Positions 33,376 through 47,271 of a stretch of 64,000 nucleotides of DNA are shown here, piece by piece. Both the position numbers and the translations under genes were made by a program. Numbering within the stretch: position 1 is the first letter of the stretch; each line of letters starts with the position of its first letter. The DNA lies in contig JABYQN010000015.1 of NCBI GenBank assembly GCA_022606135.1, forward strand, positions 62,001-126,000. Direction: 5' to 3'. The notes beneath the pieces were generated by a model, which was given only the letters and a program-made list of their open reading frames with translations, had not been told where the DNA came from and did no database searches. Source of the DNA: Fomes fomentarius. Its lineage: Eukaryota; Basidiomycota; Agaricomycetes; Polyporales; Polyporaceae.

Positions 33376-34564
33376 ACCGCTAGTAAGGGTAAAGGCTTGG
33401 CGAGCACTAATTCTTACGAGGCCAATCACCACTCCCGCGACATCTGTTACTAAAATCGGTATCCGGTATGCATCTATTCATGATTTTGTTCCATTTGTGC
33501 GACCTCGGACTCGAGGCTACATGCAACATTCTTAGTATTCCAGCCAACTCATCTGAGCATGCGGTAGACAGGCTGGACACACCTGTTTCATCGGCTCGTC
33601 TGATTGGTGGAGTGATAGAAATACAAGGGCATAAGCGAGTGCCGTAGACAACGTGAATGCACTCCTCGTGCGAAGCATCAGACATGCATATATGCGCAGA
33701 ACTCCAATCGCATATATGCATGAAGCCTCGAAGGTTGAGGTACTTCCGTGTGGTCGTGACTGAATCGACGGAAAGGGAGAGTGCGCAGCATTCATGCGGT
33801 TGCATTCTCTCAACACCGGAATATGGGACGTATCTTCCACCATCCAACAGACCGTAGTTGCGACAAACGCACCTCAGAGACTAGGAAATGACGGGGACCC
33901 GAGAAGCAGGGACTCGAGAGGGGATAGGAAAGAGGGAGAGGAACTCACGTCTGGACGCATGCAGCAACATTGACGGCGAACAGGCACAGGTTTCGAGGCA
34001 TAGAGAGGAACGGTGTAGACAGCGTGGCGATGACGGATGACGAGAGCGAGAGCGACAGATGGGAACGCGATGAACGATTGCCCAAGCCTCTGGTCGACCA
34101 AGGAGCCTTGCTTGGATGTATGTGCCCTTTGATGATCCACTGCATATGGGTACTTGACAGGACCAACAGAACTCGAACCATTACCGACAGGATGATGATG
34201 ATTGTCCTAGAACGACCAAGCTCCTGCTGGCGAAGGTCGGATGGGACTGGTTTTTTGCTGAAATGTCAGAGAAGAGGCTCAAGTCGCCGTGACGACGCCG
34301 CGTCACACGGTGGTGACGGGTGGGCTTACCTTCAGCCTCTCTCCGGGTCTCCAAAAACAGGTCTTGATGACTTTACGCCACCCCCTCAGGCCTGTGTGGA
34401 GAGTGATTCGAGGGCAGAAGAAGCGAGACTTGGACTTTGCGAGACATTCCCAGTCAAGCGATCGGCCCGGGTTTCCCGGAGATGATGCGTGAAGCGTGAG
34501 AACTGGCCAAACTCACATGCGCGCTAGTCAGACAGCGCCTTTGATTCGCACTCGAAGGCTCTGA
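33376..34564 (-). repeat. Unit R, inverted copy (left of the palindrome)
   Basis: 33540-34180 is the inverted counterpart of 38200-38830. 34180-34560 matches 12590-12960 in the same orientation (GCTGAAATGTCAG near 34258 and 12659; GATGCGTGA near 34484). It continues on the other side of the palindrome at 37147. No gene. Confidence 0.5.
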
Positions 34565-37146
34565 CACTGGGGCCAATAATGTGTGTAACGACCCGTTATA
34601 TCCTAATCACATGGCCGTTACTGGCCAAATATAACTAGCATGTGACAGGCTGTTATATTGGAAACTCATTTGAAATGAGAATTGCATGTAACAGCAATAT
34701 ATCAACCTGTGTATCTGGTTGATACATGTCTTGATATATCTCAAATGTTTCATTCAGTGTAGCAGCATGTTACACTATAAACTCATTTTGAATGGAACAA
34801 ACAATGAAATCAAGATGAATCAAGAAGAAATTGTGCAAGCAACACACCTTTCAAATTATCAATATCACAGTAAATCAGGCAGTTTCATTGATGAGACATG
34901 CTAGTCTCAAACAAATTGTAACAAGGTGTGAAATTTGCATAACAATGGGTGGGCTATCTTGGATAAATGACTGTTACACTTGAAATATTACTTGTAGTAT
35001 ATACTTCGTATAACATCGTGTTCTATTCTGGATAAATTGCAGCTAAAACCTATACATATTTCAAATATAGTCATGATATATCTAGCATGTAACTAGACAT
35101 ACTTACTACTACCTAACTACTACTACTACTATCAACAAGCCACTATTACCACCACTACCATACCCTACTACTACTGATACACCCTAGGCTACTATGATAC
35201 CTTGATGCTACCTAATTACTACTACCACCACCTGAATCAATTTGTTAACAAAGGTGGAACATCTACCACTACTATCTAAGGCACTGGTCAACATCCAGAT
35301 TCGATGTCTGCAAACATTAGTTTCCTGAGTTTATAGTTGTGGACAGTGTTAGCTTGGTGAGTTCACAGAGATTCACAATATGAACAGCACTAGCTTGGTG
35401 TTGTGAGCTTTTCTGAGTTATATTGATAGTCCTAGCTTTCTGACTTTGTAAACTTACAACACTAATATGGTAAATGTCTGGAAACTTGCAAAGCTAACAC
35501 TGTAACCTGTTCACCTCTAGCAATCAAAGCTAACAATGTTGATGTCCATAATCTGGCAAAGCTAACACTGTCAATGTCTATAAACTAAAAGCTAACAATG
35601 TTAATGTCTATGACTAGGAATAGGTAACCCCATTAATGTTAATGTCTGATGACTCACCAAGCTAACACTGTTAGTGCAGCAGGCTAACACCATAAACATC
35701 TGTTAACTCACTGAGCTAACACTGTTGATGTCTGTTGGATCACCAAGCTAACACTGTTAATATCTATTAACTCACCAAGCTAACCCTGTCTATGTCTATT
35801 AACTCACCGATTTGACACTGTTGATGTCTATGAACTTGTGTTAGCTTGGTAAATAGATCTTAAGTGTGTTAGCTTATGAGTTAATAGACGTAGACGGCGT
35901 TAGCTTGGTGAGTTAATAGATGTAGACAGGGTTAGCTTGGTTAATAGATGTTAACAGTGTTAGCTTCATGAGTTAATAGACATCAACAGTGTTAGCTCAG
36001 TGAGTTAACAGATGTTTATGGTGTTAGCCTGCTGCACTAACAGTGTTAGCTTGGTGAGTCATCAGACATTAACATTAATGGGGTTACCTATTCCTAGTCA
36101 TAGACATTAACATTGTTAGCTTTTAGTTTATAGACATTGACAGTGTTAGCTTTGCCAGATTATGGACATCAACATTGTTAGCTTTGATTGCTAGAGGTGA
36201 ACAGGTTACAGTGTTAGCTTTGCAAGTTTCCAGACATTTACCATATTAGTGTTGTAAGTTTACAAAGTCAGAAAGCTAGGACTATCAATATAACTCAGAA
36301 AAGCTCACAACACCAAGCTAGTGCTGTTCATATTGTGAATCTCTGTGAACTCACCAAGCTAACACTGTCCACAACTATAAACTCAGGAAACTAATGTTTG
36401 CAGACATCGAATCTGGATGTTGACCAGTGCCTTAGATAGTAGTGGTAGATGTTCCACCTTTGTTAACAAATTGATTCAGGTGGTGGTAGTAGTAATTAGG
36501 TAGCATCAAGGTATCATAGTAGCCTAGGGTGTATCAGTAGTAGTAGGGTATGGTAGTGGTGGTAATAGTGGCTTGTTGATAGTAGTAGTAGTAGTTAGGT
36601 AGTAGTAAGTATGTCTAGTTACATGCTAGATATATCATGACTATATTTGAAATATGTATAGGTTTTAGCTGCAATTTATCCAGAATAGAACACGATGTTA
36701 TACGAAGTATATACTACAAGTAATATTTCAAGTGTAACAGTCATTTATCCAAGATAGCCCACCCATTGTTATGCAAATTTCACACCTTGTTACAATTTGT
36801 TTGAGACTAGCATGTCTCATCAATGAAACTGCCTGATTTACTGTGATATTGATAATTTGAAAGGTGTGTTGCTTGCACAATTTCTTCTTGATTCATCTTG
36901 ATTTCATTGTTTGTTCCATTCAAAATGAGTTTATAGTGTAACATGCTGCTACACTGAATGAAACATTTGAGATATATCAAGACATGTATCAACCAGATAC
37001 ACAGGTTGATATATTGCTGTTACATGCAATTCTCATTTCAAATGAGTTTCCAATATAACAGCCTGTCACATGCTAGTTATATTTGGCCAGTAACGGCCAT
37101 GTGATTAGGATATAACGGGTCGTTACACACATTATTGGCCCCAGTG
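34565..37146. mobile_element. 2582-bp palindromic (foldback) element with CACTG ends
   Basis: Starts CACTGGGGCC and ends GGCCCCAGTG; flanked by TGA on both sides (34562-34564 and 37147-37149). The arms are in exact register about the centre 35855.5: for example an identical 61-codon frame sits at 34719-34904 and, inverted, at 36807-36992, and positions 35701 and 36010 still mirror. Arms of about 1.2 kb diverge only near the centre, where a 4-nt indel and mismatches leave a small loop. Inner arms consist of about 31-nt repeats around GTTAGCTTGGTGAGTTAATAG; outer parts include an ACT triplet run (35105-35135). CACTG ends with a 3-bp target duplication fit the CACTA/CMC class. No transposase. 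Confidence 0.85.
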
Positions 37147-37760
37147 TGAGTCTCAGCTCGGAACCGTACATGTCCTCACCTCAGCTCTGTTAGATATCCT
37201 AACTGTCCCTCAGGCCACCAGGTCTAATTGTTTTGGAGCCCTCTTACGAGTAGTCTTGTGCGATCTGAAGTCCTTCTCTTCCATGTAGCTACTTCACCAC
37301 AAGCTCCATCATCCAGGGTTAAAAAACAAAGTCCTATAAACTTGCTCTCAATCGTCGCCAGTCTTGAGGCAGGGATACAGAGGCTTGGCTGGCTTGTTGG
37401 GGGACACGGACACTGGTGACTACTGGTAAACGGCCGTCCTGTTGACAACACGAGCACTGAGGCGGTCATGCTACGTCTGGCCAGTGTCTGTTGCGCTTTC
37501 CGCTACACGGTCTTGTAGGGCCATCTACGCCGCTTGTCAGTAAACCAGACCAACGGTTGCCTGTGGGACACTTCTACACGGTGAGCTCTCCTGTTTGTTT
37601 TTGCCGGAACCGACTCTTGGCTGCTTGGACACGGTATGAGAGTCCACCCTCTGTGTATGGGGCGGCCATCTCAAGGGCATCTGTTTATGGCTCCTCTCCC
37701 TGTACTATTGCTGATCCTGATCAACATCGCTCAGGACATCTCATGGCCTACACAATATCA
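37147..37760 (-). repeat. Unit R, inverted copy (right of the palindrome)
   Basis: Continues 34565's left flank. 37260-37330 is the inverted counterpart of 3160-3235, and 37600-37720 aligns with 12975-13090. No gene. Confidence 0.5.
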
Positions 37761-39180
37761 TAGTATGAGTCGTGCATAGAGAGGATCGTCTTTCTCTATC
37801 CCTAGACAGTTCTCCTCCCGGCCCAGCCCAACTGCCAGGAGTCCTTCAGATGTCTCTCCTGTCCGTCACTCGCCCTCGACTCGGTTCATGGGCTGCTCCA
37901 CACTGGAGAACCGGCCGTAGACGTCTACACATTCCGGATGGGCTCAAGGTAAGCCATCCGGACATTGACGTGCCACGCGGCGCTGTTGTTGCGACGTTGT
38001 GCTGACCTGGACTTGTCCCTGCAGCCTAGCATTTCAGCGACCGACAATTAAAGTCAACATGACCGCACGGTGCACAGACTCATCCCTCTGCAAACGCGCT
38101 AATGACAGGCCTGAGGTACCTACATATGAATAGCCGTCTTCGACATTGGACCGCGCGAGTCGGTCGTTCCAGGACACTTATGTCGTCAGTAAGTCTTAGA
38201 TCCCTATTCTCCCCACACCAAGTACCCATACCTCATATGCCGTCAATCATAGAAAGGTGCATACACTCAAGCAAGGCCGCTCCTTGGTTGACCAGAAGCC
38301 GGAGTATGCCTCATCGCGTCCCCGGGGTTTGGTCTCGGACTTCTCGTCCGTCACCATCACGCTGTCTACACCATTCCTCTCTACACCTCTCATCCTGCGC
38401 CGGTTCACCGTCAATGGTGTGGTATGGGTCTGTCAAGCAAGACATGAGTTCCTCTTCTCTCTACTGTCCTCTCTCTTCTCTGCTTTCTCCCGTCCTTGTT
38501 GCAACTCCGCACTGTCGGATGGGGCGCAATATGTCCCATGGTCCGGGGAACAGAATCGAGGAAACGCCGACGCACAAGTGTTGCGCTCTCCCCGTTCCAT
38601 CAACCTAGTCACGATCAGCCGGTGCCTCAGTCATCGAGTCAAGATGCATCTATGTGATTCGTGCAGCGCACGTGTGACGTATGCATCTAGTCGACCTGCT
38701 GATGGTTCGCATGAGGTCAGGCATCCGCGTTGTCTGTGACACTCGATGAACCAGATCAGCTAGGTCAGACATGGCGTGTACGGAATGTCTACAGCGTCCT
38801 CAGACGAGTTCGCTAGAGTGGGTCGCATACGGTTGAGAGGGCTTGCGCACCATTCCTCAGTCGCACAGCAGAGTTGGAACAGACTGGGGGCGCATATAGT
38901 CAGTGTTATACTTTCATGCCGCCATCTGTGGTACTACGTGTCTCAGTCAGAGTACATGTCCTGCTCTCGGGTAGTACAGGGTGTTCGCCGTTCCCAATGC
39001 TGGGGCCTACCTGGTTTTTGGCGGAGTCTGTGAGGATCCTTACGACGCTCACTGCACAGAATGACGAGGAACTGTGCTATTCGCCTCGCTCAGCCGTCGT
39101 ATGGAGGAACATGGGACGGCTGCTCTTGAACACAGCGAATGGCCAGGTCTAGGACTGTTGTCTCCGATTTAGCTCCTTAG
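37761..39180 (+). repeat. Unit R, plus-strand second half
   Basis: 37900-38900 aligns with 11370-12400. Landmarks: GCATACACTCAAGCAAGG near 38255 (compare 11714) and GATGCATCTATGTGA near 38643 (compare 12092). No gene is conserved. Confidence 0.5.
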
Positions 39181-42100
39181 GCTTTATTGGTGTGTTTCAA
39201 TTCCGGCGGACGTTTGGCGAGACGGACACTCAGGGAGCACTTTGGACACCGTACTCGGATCTCCAATCAGTCATCGGCGCTGTGCAGTGTGGTTGTCCAC
39301 CTGGGATATCTGGGCGAGTAGACGTGTGGTGTTGTCGGTGCTGGCCCGCAGCGGTCGTAATGAGGCTGCCCGAACTCAAAATTGCGCGCACATCCGCCCA
39401 AGGATCCAGACAAGTGGTTCCCACTTGTCAATTCGATTGTACGGTATGCATACACGCCATATTGACTCGTCTAGCGACCTCTCATGTAATAGTTTTTGGA
39501 ATGCCTACCACCGAATATCGATCGAGCGCGTTACATGCTCGTGTCCGGACTTCGCTCTTCTTCAGGTTCGTTCATGTGGGTCATCAACTCCTCGACGGTA
39601 GGGCGATGTTCATGTGTGAAGGAGTAGGCAGTACGAGCGAACAGGCATCTAGTCTAGGGACCTGATCATCGATAGCCACCTGCCACCTTCTCCCGCAGAC
39701 GACGCCCTTTGTGCTCAGTCCGGCGTTCATAACGTAATTCGAACGGCGGGAGGGTAATGTGCCGCGTTCTGTCAGCATCGTGCGTTCGTCTCGCGGCCGC
39801 GCAGGCTAATTCTCGCATCGAAGGGACTGCCTCAGCGGCGCCAGATGCTCCTTGCCTTAAAATTGAAGGGTTTCTTCTCATGCAACCGCCGCTCGGTCTT
39901 AGGGTCTCAGCGTTCAGCGCTCTGTAGTTGCGTAGAACTTTGCAGATATGTTATCGAGAGGATGCTCACGTAACATTATCGTTTACGGGTGCTAGGAGAG
40001 GAGAGAACCGCCCGAGAGCGATGAGATGTCTGTGACATCATGCTCTTGATACGGGTTGTGAGCGAAGACCTGACAGGCCTGAATGCTTCCCCCAGTCCCT
40101 GACCGCCCTCCACCTCGCTCATCTACAACTCAGCGCTCGCCAATCGGCTGCAGCGTCTTAATGGGACTGGTCTGATGGTATGCCGAACAGTCAAAGTTGC
40201 CGTGCAAGGCCGCGTCTCTGCTTGTGCTTATGGGCTTCCCGCCGTGTACCACTGTCTCGCAATCCGCATCCGATAGAGTCAGTAGGGGAATGCACTTGTC
40301 GCCTATTCCCAGAGCGTTATAGGTGTCATGGCTCGAATAGAGAGTAGCCGACGTGCGAGGGGAGGAGTCTGCGATCTGTCGGTCCTTCGTGGACACGCAA
40401 AGTTCTGTCGCCGTCTGCCCCTCCCTTCTATAATCAAGAACCCATACTTCGCATGCCATGGCACATACAAGTCACTCATTGTGCGTCAACGGTGGCAGTA
40501 CTACCGTCCTCCTACCATCGCTCTCGCTCTCCTTGCCAGTTGCCGTCACACTTTGAGCCTCGCTTACACCGCTCTTCCCCCGCGCCTCACCTCCACCGGT
40601 CAATATCAAGCAAGAGGTGCACCCCTCTTCTTCCCTCTCCCTCTTTCCTGATTCATGTCCTTCCGTTCTCCCTTCACATCTTCGATTTTTTTGCGATTGC
40701 GGGTTGTCACACGATGCACAACATGCATTTAGTCCACACTCTCAGTCTCTTGTCATATCCAGTCTCCAAGGCTAGATGTATACGTACAATGCAGGCGGCC
40801 GTGTGTACGTCTGATCTGCAGATGCCGCACGTGAGGTCGAAGTATTTGCTATGGCTGACATATTCACGCTTTCTTTCAAGTGTGCACCCCGATCCGACCC
40901 TACGTGGTTGCTAATGTACAGTGCATTACACCAGTTTCATGCCGACATGACTGCAGTGTGCGCAATTCAGCTTCGACGTGATCTGCCCGACGAGACACTA
41001 GAAGGAGACAGTTTCGACTGGAGGCAGCACAGGCGCACTTGAAAGAAGCACCCGGGCGTTGAGTATGTACATTCATTTATTGCACAGTGGACTGTATGAA
41101 GCCTGACCGGGACCATTGATCCAGCGAATGATAGTTTAGTCAAGACGATTCCAGTTTCAGGTTCTCTCTCTCGATGTACATGTTTGTTAATCATCTCGAC
41201 GTATACTAGTCTCCTGGTACCGTAGCATCCCTGCCCTACTGTTGTAGTCCTTTTTGACCCTTTTGCATGAATTTCTTATACTTCGGGATACTGCCCTTGA
41301 TAATCGAACTCGCATTGTACATGACTACCAGGATGACCGTTCAATTGCTCCTCTGGTATGTATCGTGAGGTTTGCAAACTAAATATCACAGCCTCAAGCG
41401 CAACTCGACGCCACTATGATCACAAGTGCCCAACGAGCATAGGATGAGCGGGGAAGAGGTCGAAGAGTCGATTGCGCGGACATGACGCAGGACGGCAACC
41501 GTAAGTACAGGGGGTCTAGGACTCCAGTTATAACATTCACCAGCGCAATGAACGTCCAGCGTGGGGATCAGGAATCGATGACTATCCAAGTGCACATCGT
41601 ACAGGGCACAGGGGACCTCACTAGTCACCGGTAATACACAGCCAAGACTGCGGCATGCCGGATGGTGTGTGAAGTCCGAAAGAAAGGAAGGTCCACTGTC
41701 TGAGGCACTTGAAACACAGGCCTCGCGCTTCGCAGTTGGCTGGGACTGGATGCATTGCTGGACGGCCGTCCCGTTGGCGCCTTCTACAACAGCAGATCAT
41801 ACCTACATCATCATAAAGAACGACTCACTGGCACAAGGCCTATCTTCCATCTCGCCGACCTCCGCATACGGGTGAACGGAGGTCGAGGTCGAGGGATGAT
41901 TAGATCGCGAGTGATCGTATGTTCGTCAACAACTCTGCATGCCAACCCTGCTTGTCCCGACACGTAGACGAATCACGGACGCGATGAGACGATAATGTGC
42001 TCCTCGCGGGCTCCGACGAGCTGTAAGTGGGACGATCATGCTTCTGTTCACGGCGCGTCAGTCCTCAATGGCGAGACCCCGCTAGAATTGTGATGTGCCA

Positions 42101-43000
42101 GATACCTTAACAGGCCCAAATGAGAAGTCCTTTGTCGAAGCCTCGAATTCCGTGTTCGGGCTGAAATGGGACACCTGTCTGTTCCAAGTCGTGTCCAGCA
42201 CTGCACGGAGGCTCAGATGTAGAAGACTGTTCCTGGATCGCTAGTGATCACATCTACATGCTTTGTCGGTACGCGAGTCCCGGAGGATTCGACGTACGAG
42301 GACATCTCACTGCGAGAGCCACATGAAGATGCACTGGTATTCCTTAGACCACCCGGATCCAAAGAGGACCATCCTCCAGGTAAGAGCTCGAGGTTGCAGA
42401 TACGAGGGACGACTATGTTCGGAGGTGACAAAACCAAGTGCCTCGCGTGGCGGGAGCACTGGCCCGTGGATGAATTAGGGTATCAGGGATTTACCAGAGT
42501 CAGTACAGATCTCGGCAAGAAAGAGTAGGATGTACATATCTCATGAGGTGCATCCATCCGCACGACCGCGGAGAGTGCGAAAGGTAGTAGAACTGTGACC
42601 GGAGCTGATGACGACACAGGGATCAACGCTGATGGAACCACGGACCAGCTTCGTCCTACCTGTCTGTGCCAGTTCCTTCAATCCCCCGTTCCGCTGGTGT
42701 GCGGCACTGTGGGGGTCGTCTGACGCGATGCTTAAGTCGCTCAGCGGTCGCTAGAGCCGAACGAGTGATGACGGTGCCTGCGATGTTCTCAATTAGCATA
42801 CGAAATAATGATGATATCAAGACGTAGATGGCAACGTTGACAGAGCACCGATAATGATACACACCGTGATATGGGATCTTCTCCTACCTAGCTAAGACGT
42901 CAGGTGCATAGCCTCGATGAGTAGTTGCATGGCGGAGATTTGACTGTATTGTGATGCGTGGGTTATTAACGCAAGAGTTGTAGAGGCCTACTCACATCAG
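39181..43000. other. Gene-poor stretch, mostly unassigned
   Basis: I recognise no gene. 40380-41000 weakly resembles the second half of unit R (CATCGCTCTCGCTCTCC, ATATCAAGCAAGAGGTG). At 41530-41640 a minus-strand exon-like piece (CALYDVHLDSHRFLIPTLDVHC) has a possible GTGAATG donor, and 42244-42528 (+) is open for 94 codons, but neither matches a family known to me. Confidence 0.3.
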
Positions 43001-45370
43001 AAGCTCATTTTAGTCAACAAGCCAGCAGCGTGGTGTTATTCGCTCCCATATCCACGGTCTCGCAGCTTGCGCTCGTCTCTGGTGGTCAGGTCGATGAGAT
43101 CAAAGAGGCCATGATACAAAGTGCGCAGCACCGTTGCTCCTCGGAAGGCCAACAGAGTCTGGAATGAGCAGATGAGCGGGGAGAGGATGCGCTGTTTTGT
43201 TGCGCGTGAAGGCGGTACACTGGAAGCGCAACTTCGTGACGTTGCCTACATCCCGGAACGGCGACTCACTTAGCACCGCTATCGGAAGTTCCAGAGGGTT
43301 CTCCACAGCTCCGCGATGGGATTGGCATGTAGTCGAGCCTTCCGGGCGAGGAAAGCAAATGAGGATACAGACATCTCGACGTGGCGTGGGCACTGGATTT
43401 CGAATAACCAGAGTGAGTCAAGGCCAGTGCAACGCTCGATGTCGTGGTTCCGTGTGACTGGGTGGACTGCAAAAGTCGATACAGGATCCGCAGTATGATC
43501 CGCACATTGATCGTGCTCTGGCTACATATGTTTTGAAGAGGCTGAGCAATCTTGAGATTGGTCAGCAATCGTACAGGAGGAGAAGCCGTAAAAGGATGCC
43601 TGCGACACCCTCGAACTATACACGTAGAGGATTGATGCTAGACAAATAGGGTACCGTATCTACCTAGCCGAAATTCGAGTGGGGCAGGAACCAGATGATC
43701 CACACTTGTAGTCGTTTTCCCTAGGCAGACATTGGACGGGCATACCAACAAGTGAGATAGATGGCCCTACACAACCGTGTACTATCACGACCCCAGTGTC
43801 TGCTCATTTCTCCGGTCGCGGGTCACATTTGGGTCACGCTGCCGAGCTTGCCGTTTCTCGCTCCGCACACTCCAGCGCCCATGAATTCGTTGAGCCGCAG
43901 TGACGACCTGGTCGGAGATTAAAATGCGATGGATGGGCTGTGGCTGAAAAGTCACGCTCGAGTATGGTTTCTTTGTGTACACGATTCCACGGACTATATA
44001 CCCCCGGAAATTTGACGGGGGTATTCATGAGCATGCAATAGCACCATGTATAAATTTTGAGGGACAGCGCCTGGGATATTACATGTAGCGAGAGTGTACA
44101 AGTGGTCAAGCCTACTCACTGCCTATGCTGTTTCCTCGAGATCAGAGCAAGTTCTCCACCAAAAAATGTCATTTTTGTTTCTACAGATTCCTATAGCATA
44201 CATGAATGTTTCTGCCAACTGGTATCCTTATCGGCTGAGGGATGCTTTCCCTATCATTCCTTGAGCAGACTCTGGGGTCGTGATAGTAGCGGAAGACGAA
44301 AACAGACAGTGGCCAGAAGTAGCATTGACCGCCTCAGAGGTCCACAGTGCTTGTGTTCAATGCGACGGTCGTATAACAGTACTCACCGGTGTCCGTTCCG
44401 TTAACAAGCCAGCCAGGCTTCTGTGTCCCCACCTCGAGACTTGTGATGAGTTTTAGCAAGTGATCTTCGTTTCATTTGAACATGGATTATGGAGTTTGCG
44501 GTGAAGTGCCTATGCCTACATGAGAGAGAAGGGCTTAGAATTGCATGGGACTGCGCCTATAAATGGGAAGAAAAAATCGGATACTTGGCAGCCTGAGGGT
44601 CAGTAAAGAGACCTGACAGAGCTGAGAGATGGTGAGGACATGTAGTAGGTTGAGTGAACATGGTCGCAAGCGCGGCTGTCTCAGTGTCTGACTAACGCGC
44701 ACTTGAAGTCATTTTTCACGTGTCACGCATCGTGGCTCATTGCGTCATCTCTGACCAGCCCGATGCACCTGGAGCGTTTTCAAGTTCATCCTTTGACTGC
44801 GACTTGCTTGTTGCAAGCCCTCACCTGTCCGCTATCGGCTCAGCCCCCAACTCGTACCCTGAGAATCAGTCATAGGCCCATGGTTTGAGGGAGGGGGTCG
44901 TTATCGTTTGAGGCAACGACGTACTGACTTGGAAGGGCCTGTGCTTAGGTGCCTGCAGCTGGGATCTCGAAAACCGACGCATAAGTGTGATACGGTCCTC
45001 CGTGGACGTGTTTTCTGTCGGTGAGTATTCGATCTCTCTCCCTGCCTTCTATCCCCCAGCACTGAACCAGGCTCTGCTCACTGTATCTGTAGACAGTGGC
45101 CGGTTTGCCGTCGATCTGCAGCCCTACGATCGCTCTCGCTCTACAGACTGTTCATTCCACCTTCACCCGCCAAGCATTGCTCACGTTCAAGTTGTCTTCG
45201 CAGCGTTCTTCTACCTGTGCGTGTTTGCGTTCTGTGTCCGTCCAGTTATCAGTAAGCCCTCTCTTCTCTGTGTTCCTTTACCCCTTCGGCTTAGGTTCTT
45301 TCGACCGGTGGCGCGCAGTTGGCGGTGGCGCGCAGCTGGTGCACAAGACGCATATATGCATCTGAGTCCG
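43001..45370 (+). repeat. Unit R, plus-strand copy
   Basis: 43190-43560 aligns with 2280-2600 (GGGCGAGGAAAGC, AGTGAGTCAAGGCC), 44450-44530 with 3160-3245, and 44690-44745 with 3416-3460. 45000-45370 resembles the second half of the unit. No gene. Confidence 0.5.
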
Positions 45371-46300
45371 TAGAAATGCTTCACGACAATGACTCTCCCA
45401 GTCCCAATATGTCGCATTGTATCGGACTTCATACACCATGCACACCGCAGCCCGGTTCCGTATCGCTCACGAGGACCCGCGCGCCGGGTATAGAGCGTAC
45501 TTGCACTGTTCAGAGAGTTCTCTTGTACACGGTGCACGCTGTGATGAGCGGGAACACGGCCCAGAAACTCATTTTTTGAAGTCGGCGAGCCTGGAGGATC
45601 TCTCATGCAAACACCATCCCCACGTCATGTCCCCACAACCGACTACGCATGTGAGCGATGGGAGATCCCGTGGACTTCATCTCTCCTGATGAGCCTAAGC
45701 TCTCTGTGTGTCGGGATGGGCCAGCGTGTTCGGTCGTCTCTCATTCGTGGCGCTTTCGGCTGGTTGCACATCGTTTGAAATGTGTCGAATTGCGCTGGCT
45801 TCGGCTCGTGTCCACTACGATAGGTCGTAGAGGTGCGTGTGTGGTTTACCATTGAGTGTGACTGTTGTCATCATATACAGCACGAATTTGATAGCTCAGT
45901 ATAGTATCGCGATGTTTGAGAGATTGACTCAGAAGGGTCAAGATGGATCACAAAATGGGACCGAGAGGCTGCTGCGGTACTTGGACCCGAGTACATAGTT
46001 CAGGTAAATGAGAAGAACAACACAGTGCGAGGGATCGTCTTGCAAAGACATTGTTCATACAGTTCAGTGTGGAGTGATGCACGCGCTCGATGTCACTTCT
46101 TCGCATCTTGCTGCTCCCAGCCAGTCAATCTCCCAATGTCAAACCCCCACCAAGTCACGACCATCCTCTCCATTCTTCGATCTCCTCTGTCTCCTCTCCG
46201 ATGTGCAAGCTGTGTTGTCTAGTAGGTACTCTAGGTCAATGGTTGTATTCGACGTGCATGATATCAGGTACTCACGCAGTGGCACTTTCCGGTGATGGTC
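45371..46300 (-). repeat. Unit R inverted piece and 3' flank of HET copy 3
   Basis: 45400-45600 is the inverted counterpart of 1790-1930 and parallels 13850-13990. 45610-46300 parallels 14050-14700, the 3' side of HET copy 2. So copies 2 and 3 of the HET gene were duplicated together with this flank. Confidence 0.5.
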
Positions 46301-46655
46301 TCCATGGTAGCCTTGAGCCGCTTCCTTCTTCGACCTCCATGTCTTCACTACTGCCCTCCAATGCGCCCTCCATCTCAGCGTGTCCACCTTGTGAGTCTTC
46401 GTTCCCAACTTCATCCATTCTGCCTGCCCAGGCTCCTGTGCAGAGGGTCTTCCGCTGGCGATGGGCTCATCGACAGCGGCGCTCGGCTGGGTGGGGACCG
46501 TGTCGCTGTTTGTGTCTCCACCAACGTTGGCAACAGCGTCCCCTAGCTCTGCCAACAGTGAGGCCATTGTGATTGTTGAAGGCGTCGAAAATTGAGAGGG
46601 ATTTCTGTTGTATATAGTAAGTTCAAGGCTCGTCTTGCACAACATAGGTCAATAT
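46301..46655 (-). other. Possible 3' exon or UTR of HET copy 3
   Basis: A minus-strand open stretch including TMASLLAELGDAVANVGGD, a Pro/Ala/Ser-rich part and a charged part (HWRAVVKTWRSKKEA) lies directly after the HET stop. Possible splice sites (GTGTCT...ACAACAG) would join it, but the frame choice is uncertain. No domain recognised. Confidence 0.3.
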
Positions 46656-47271
46656 TCATGAAGACACGTACAGAACGACGCAATCGTTCTCAAATTTGTC
46701 CACCTTCGTCACATCGAGGCGGAGCACCAGGGTATGCTGTGGATCCAATTCGAACCTCGTGAATGATAAAGTGACCTGGAGTTTTGTGTAGCTATCTTTG
46801 TAACCAAATCGTCGCGAGAGATCTGGCCAACTCGATATGTGATCCATGGAGCAGTCGTGCTCAACCTCCTGCAGGACTTCCACATGTGCCCAGTGACCGA
46901 CCCGTGAGGTACTTGCTGATTCGCATTGGGTACCAAGGCGAATATACATAACCGTGCAGTCACGGTAGCCCAACCGGAAAGCTAGAATCATTGCAGGATC
47001 GCCTGTCCATGTGTCACCGGGTGCCACTGTCCTAGATCGATCTCTCAAGAACTTTACATCCTGTGGATTGGGCATATGTCGAAGATCAAAGTGGAAGGGC
47101 GAGTAGAACTGATGAAATGAGGGAAGATCGGGGACGGGGGACACCGATTGGAACACCGATGTGTCGTCAGTCTTCTTAGTAGCAGCCACGTCTCCAAATG
47201 CCAGGTAGACCTTGCTCCATTTTGCCACAGCCGATTTCTGCAGCATGCTATTGTTCATGGCGGTGGGTGCA
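46656..47271 (-). pseudogene. HET-domain protein copy 3, C-terminal part
   Basis: Continues the gene beginning at 63003. From the insertion point it reads NNSMLQKSAVAKWSKVYLAF, FHQFYSPFHFDLRHM, DTWTGDP, YIRLGTQCE, HDCSMDHISSWP, FTRFELDPQHTLVLRL and ends at 46656. All blocks seen in copies 1 and 2 are present and unbroken. It is detached from its HET domain by element D. The C-terminal half differs strongly from copies 1 and 2, which fits a recognition or regulatory part. Confidence 0.8.

Noticed and set aside
34565..37146. CRISPR-like array in the palindrome
   Set aside because: The spaced repeats are degenerate, about 31 nt, without unique spacers, and mirror in two arms; the genome is fungal.
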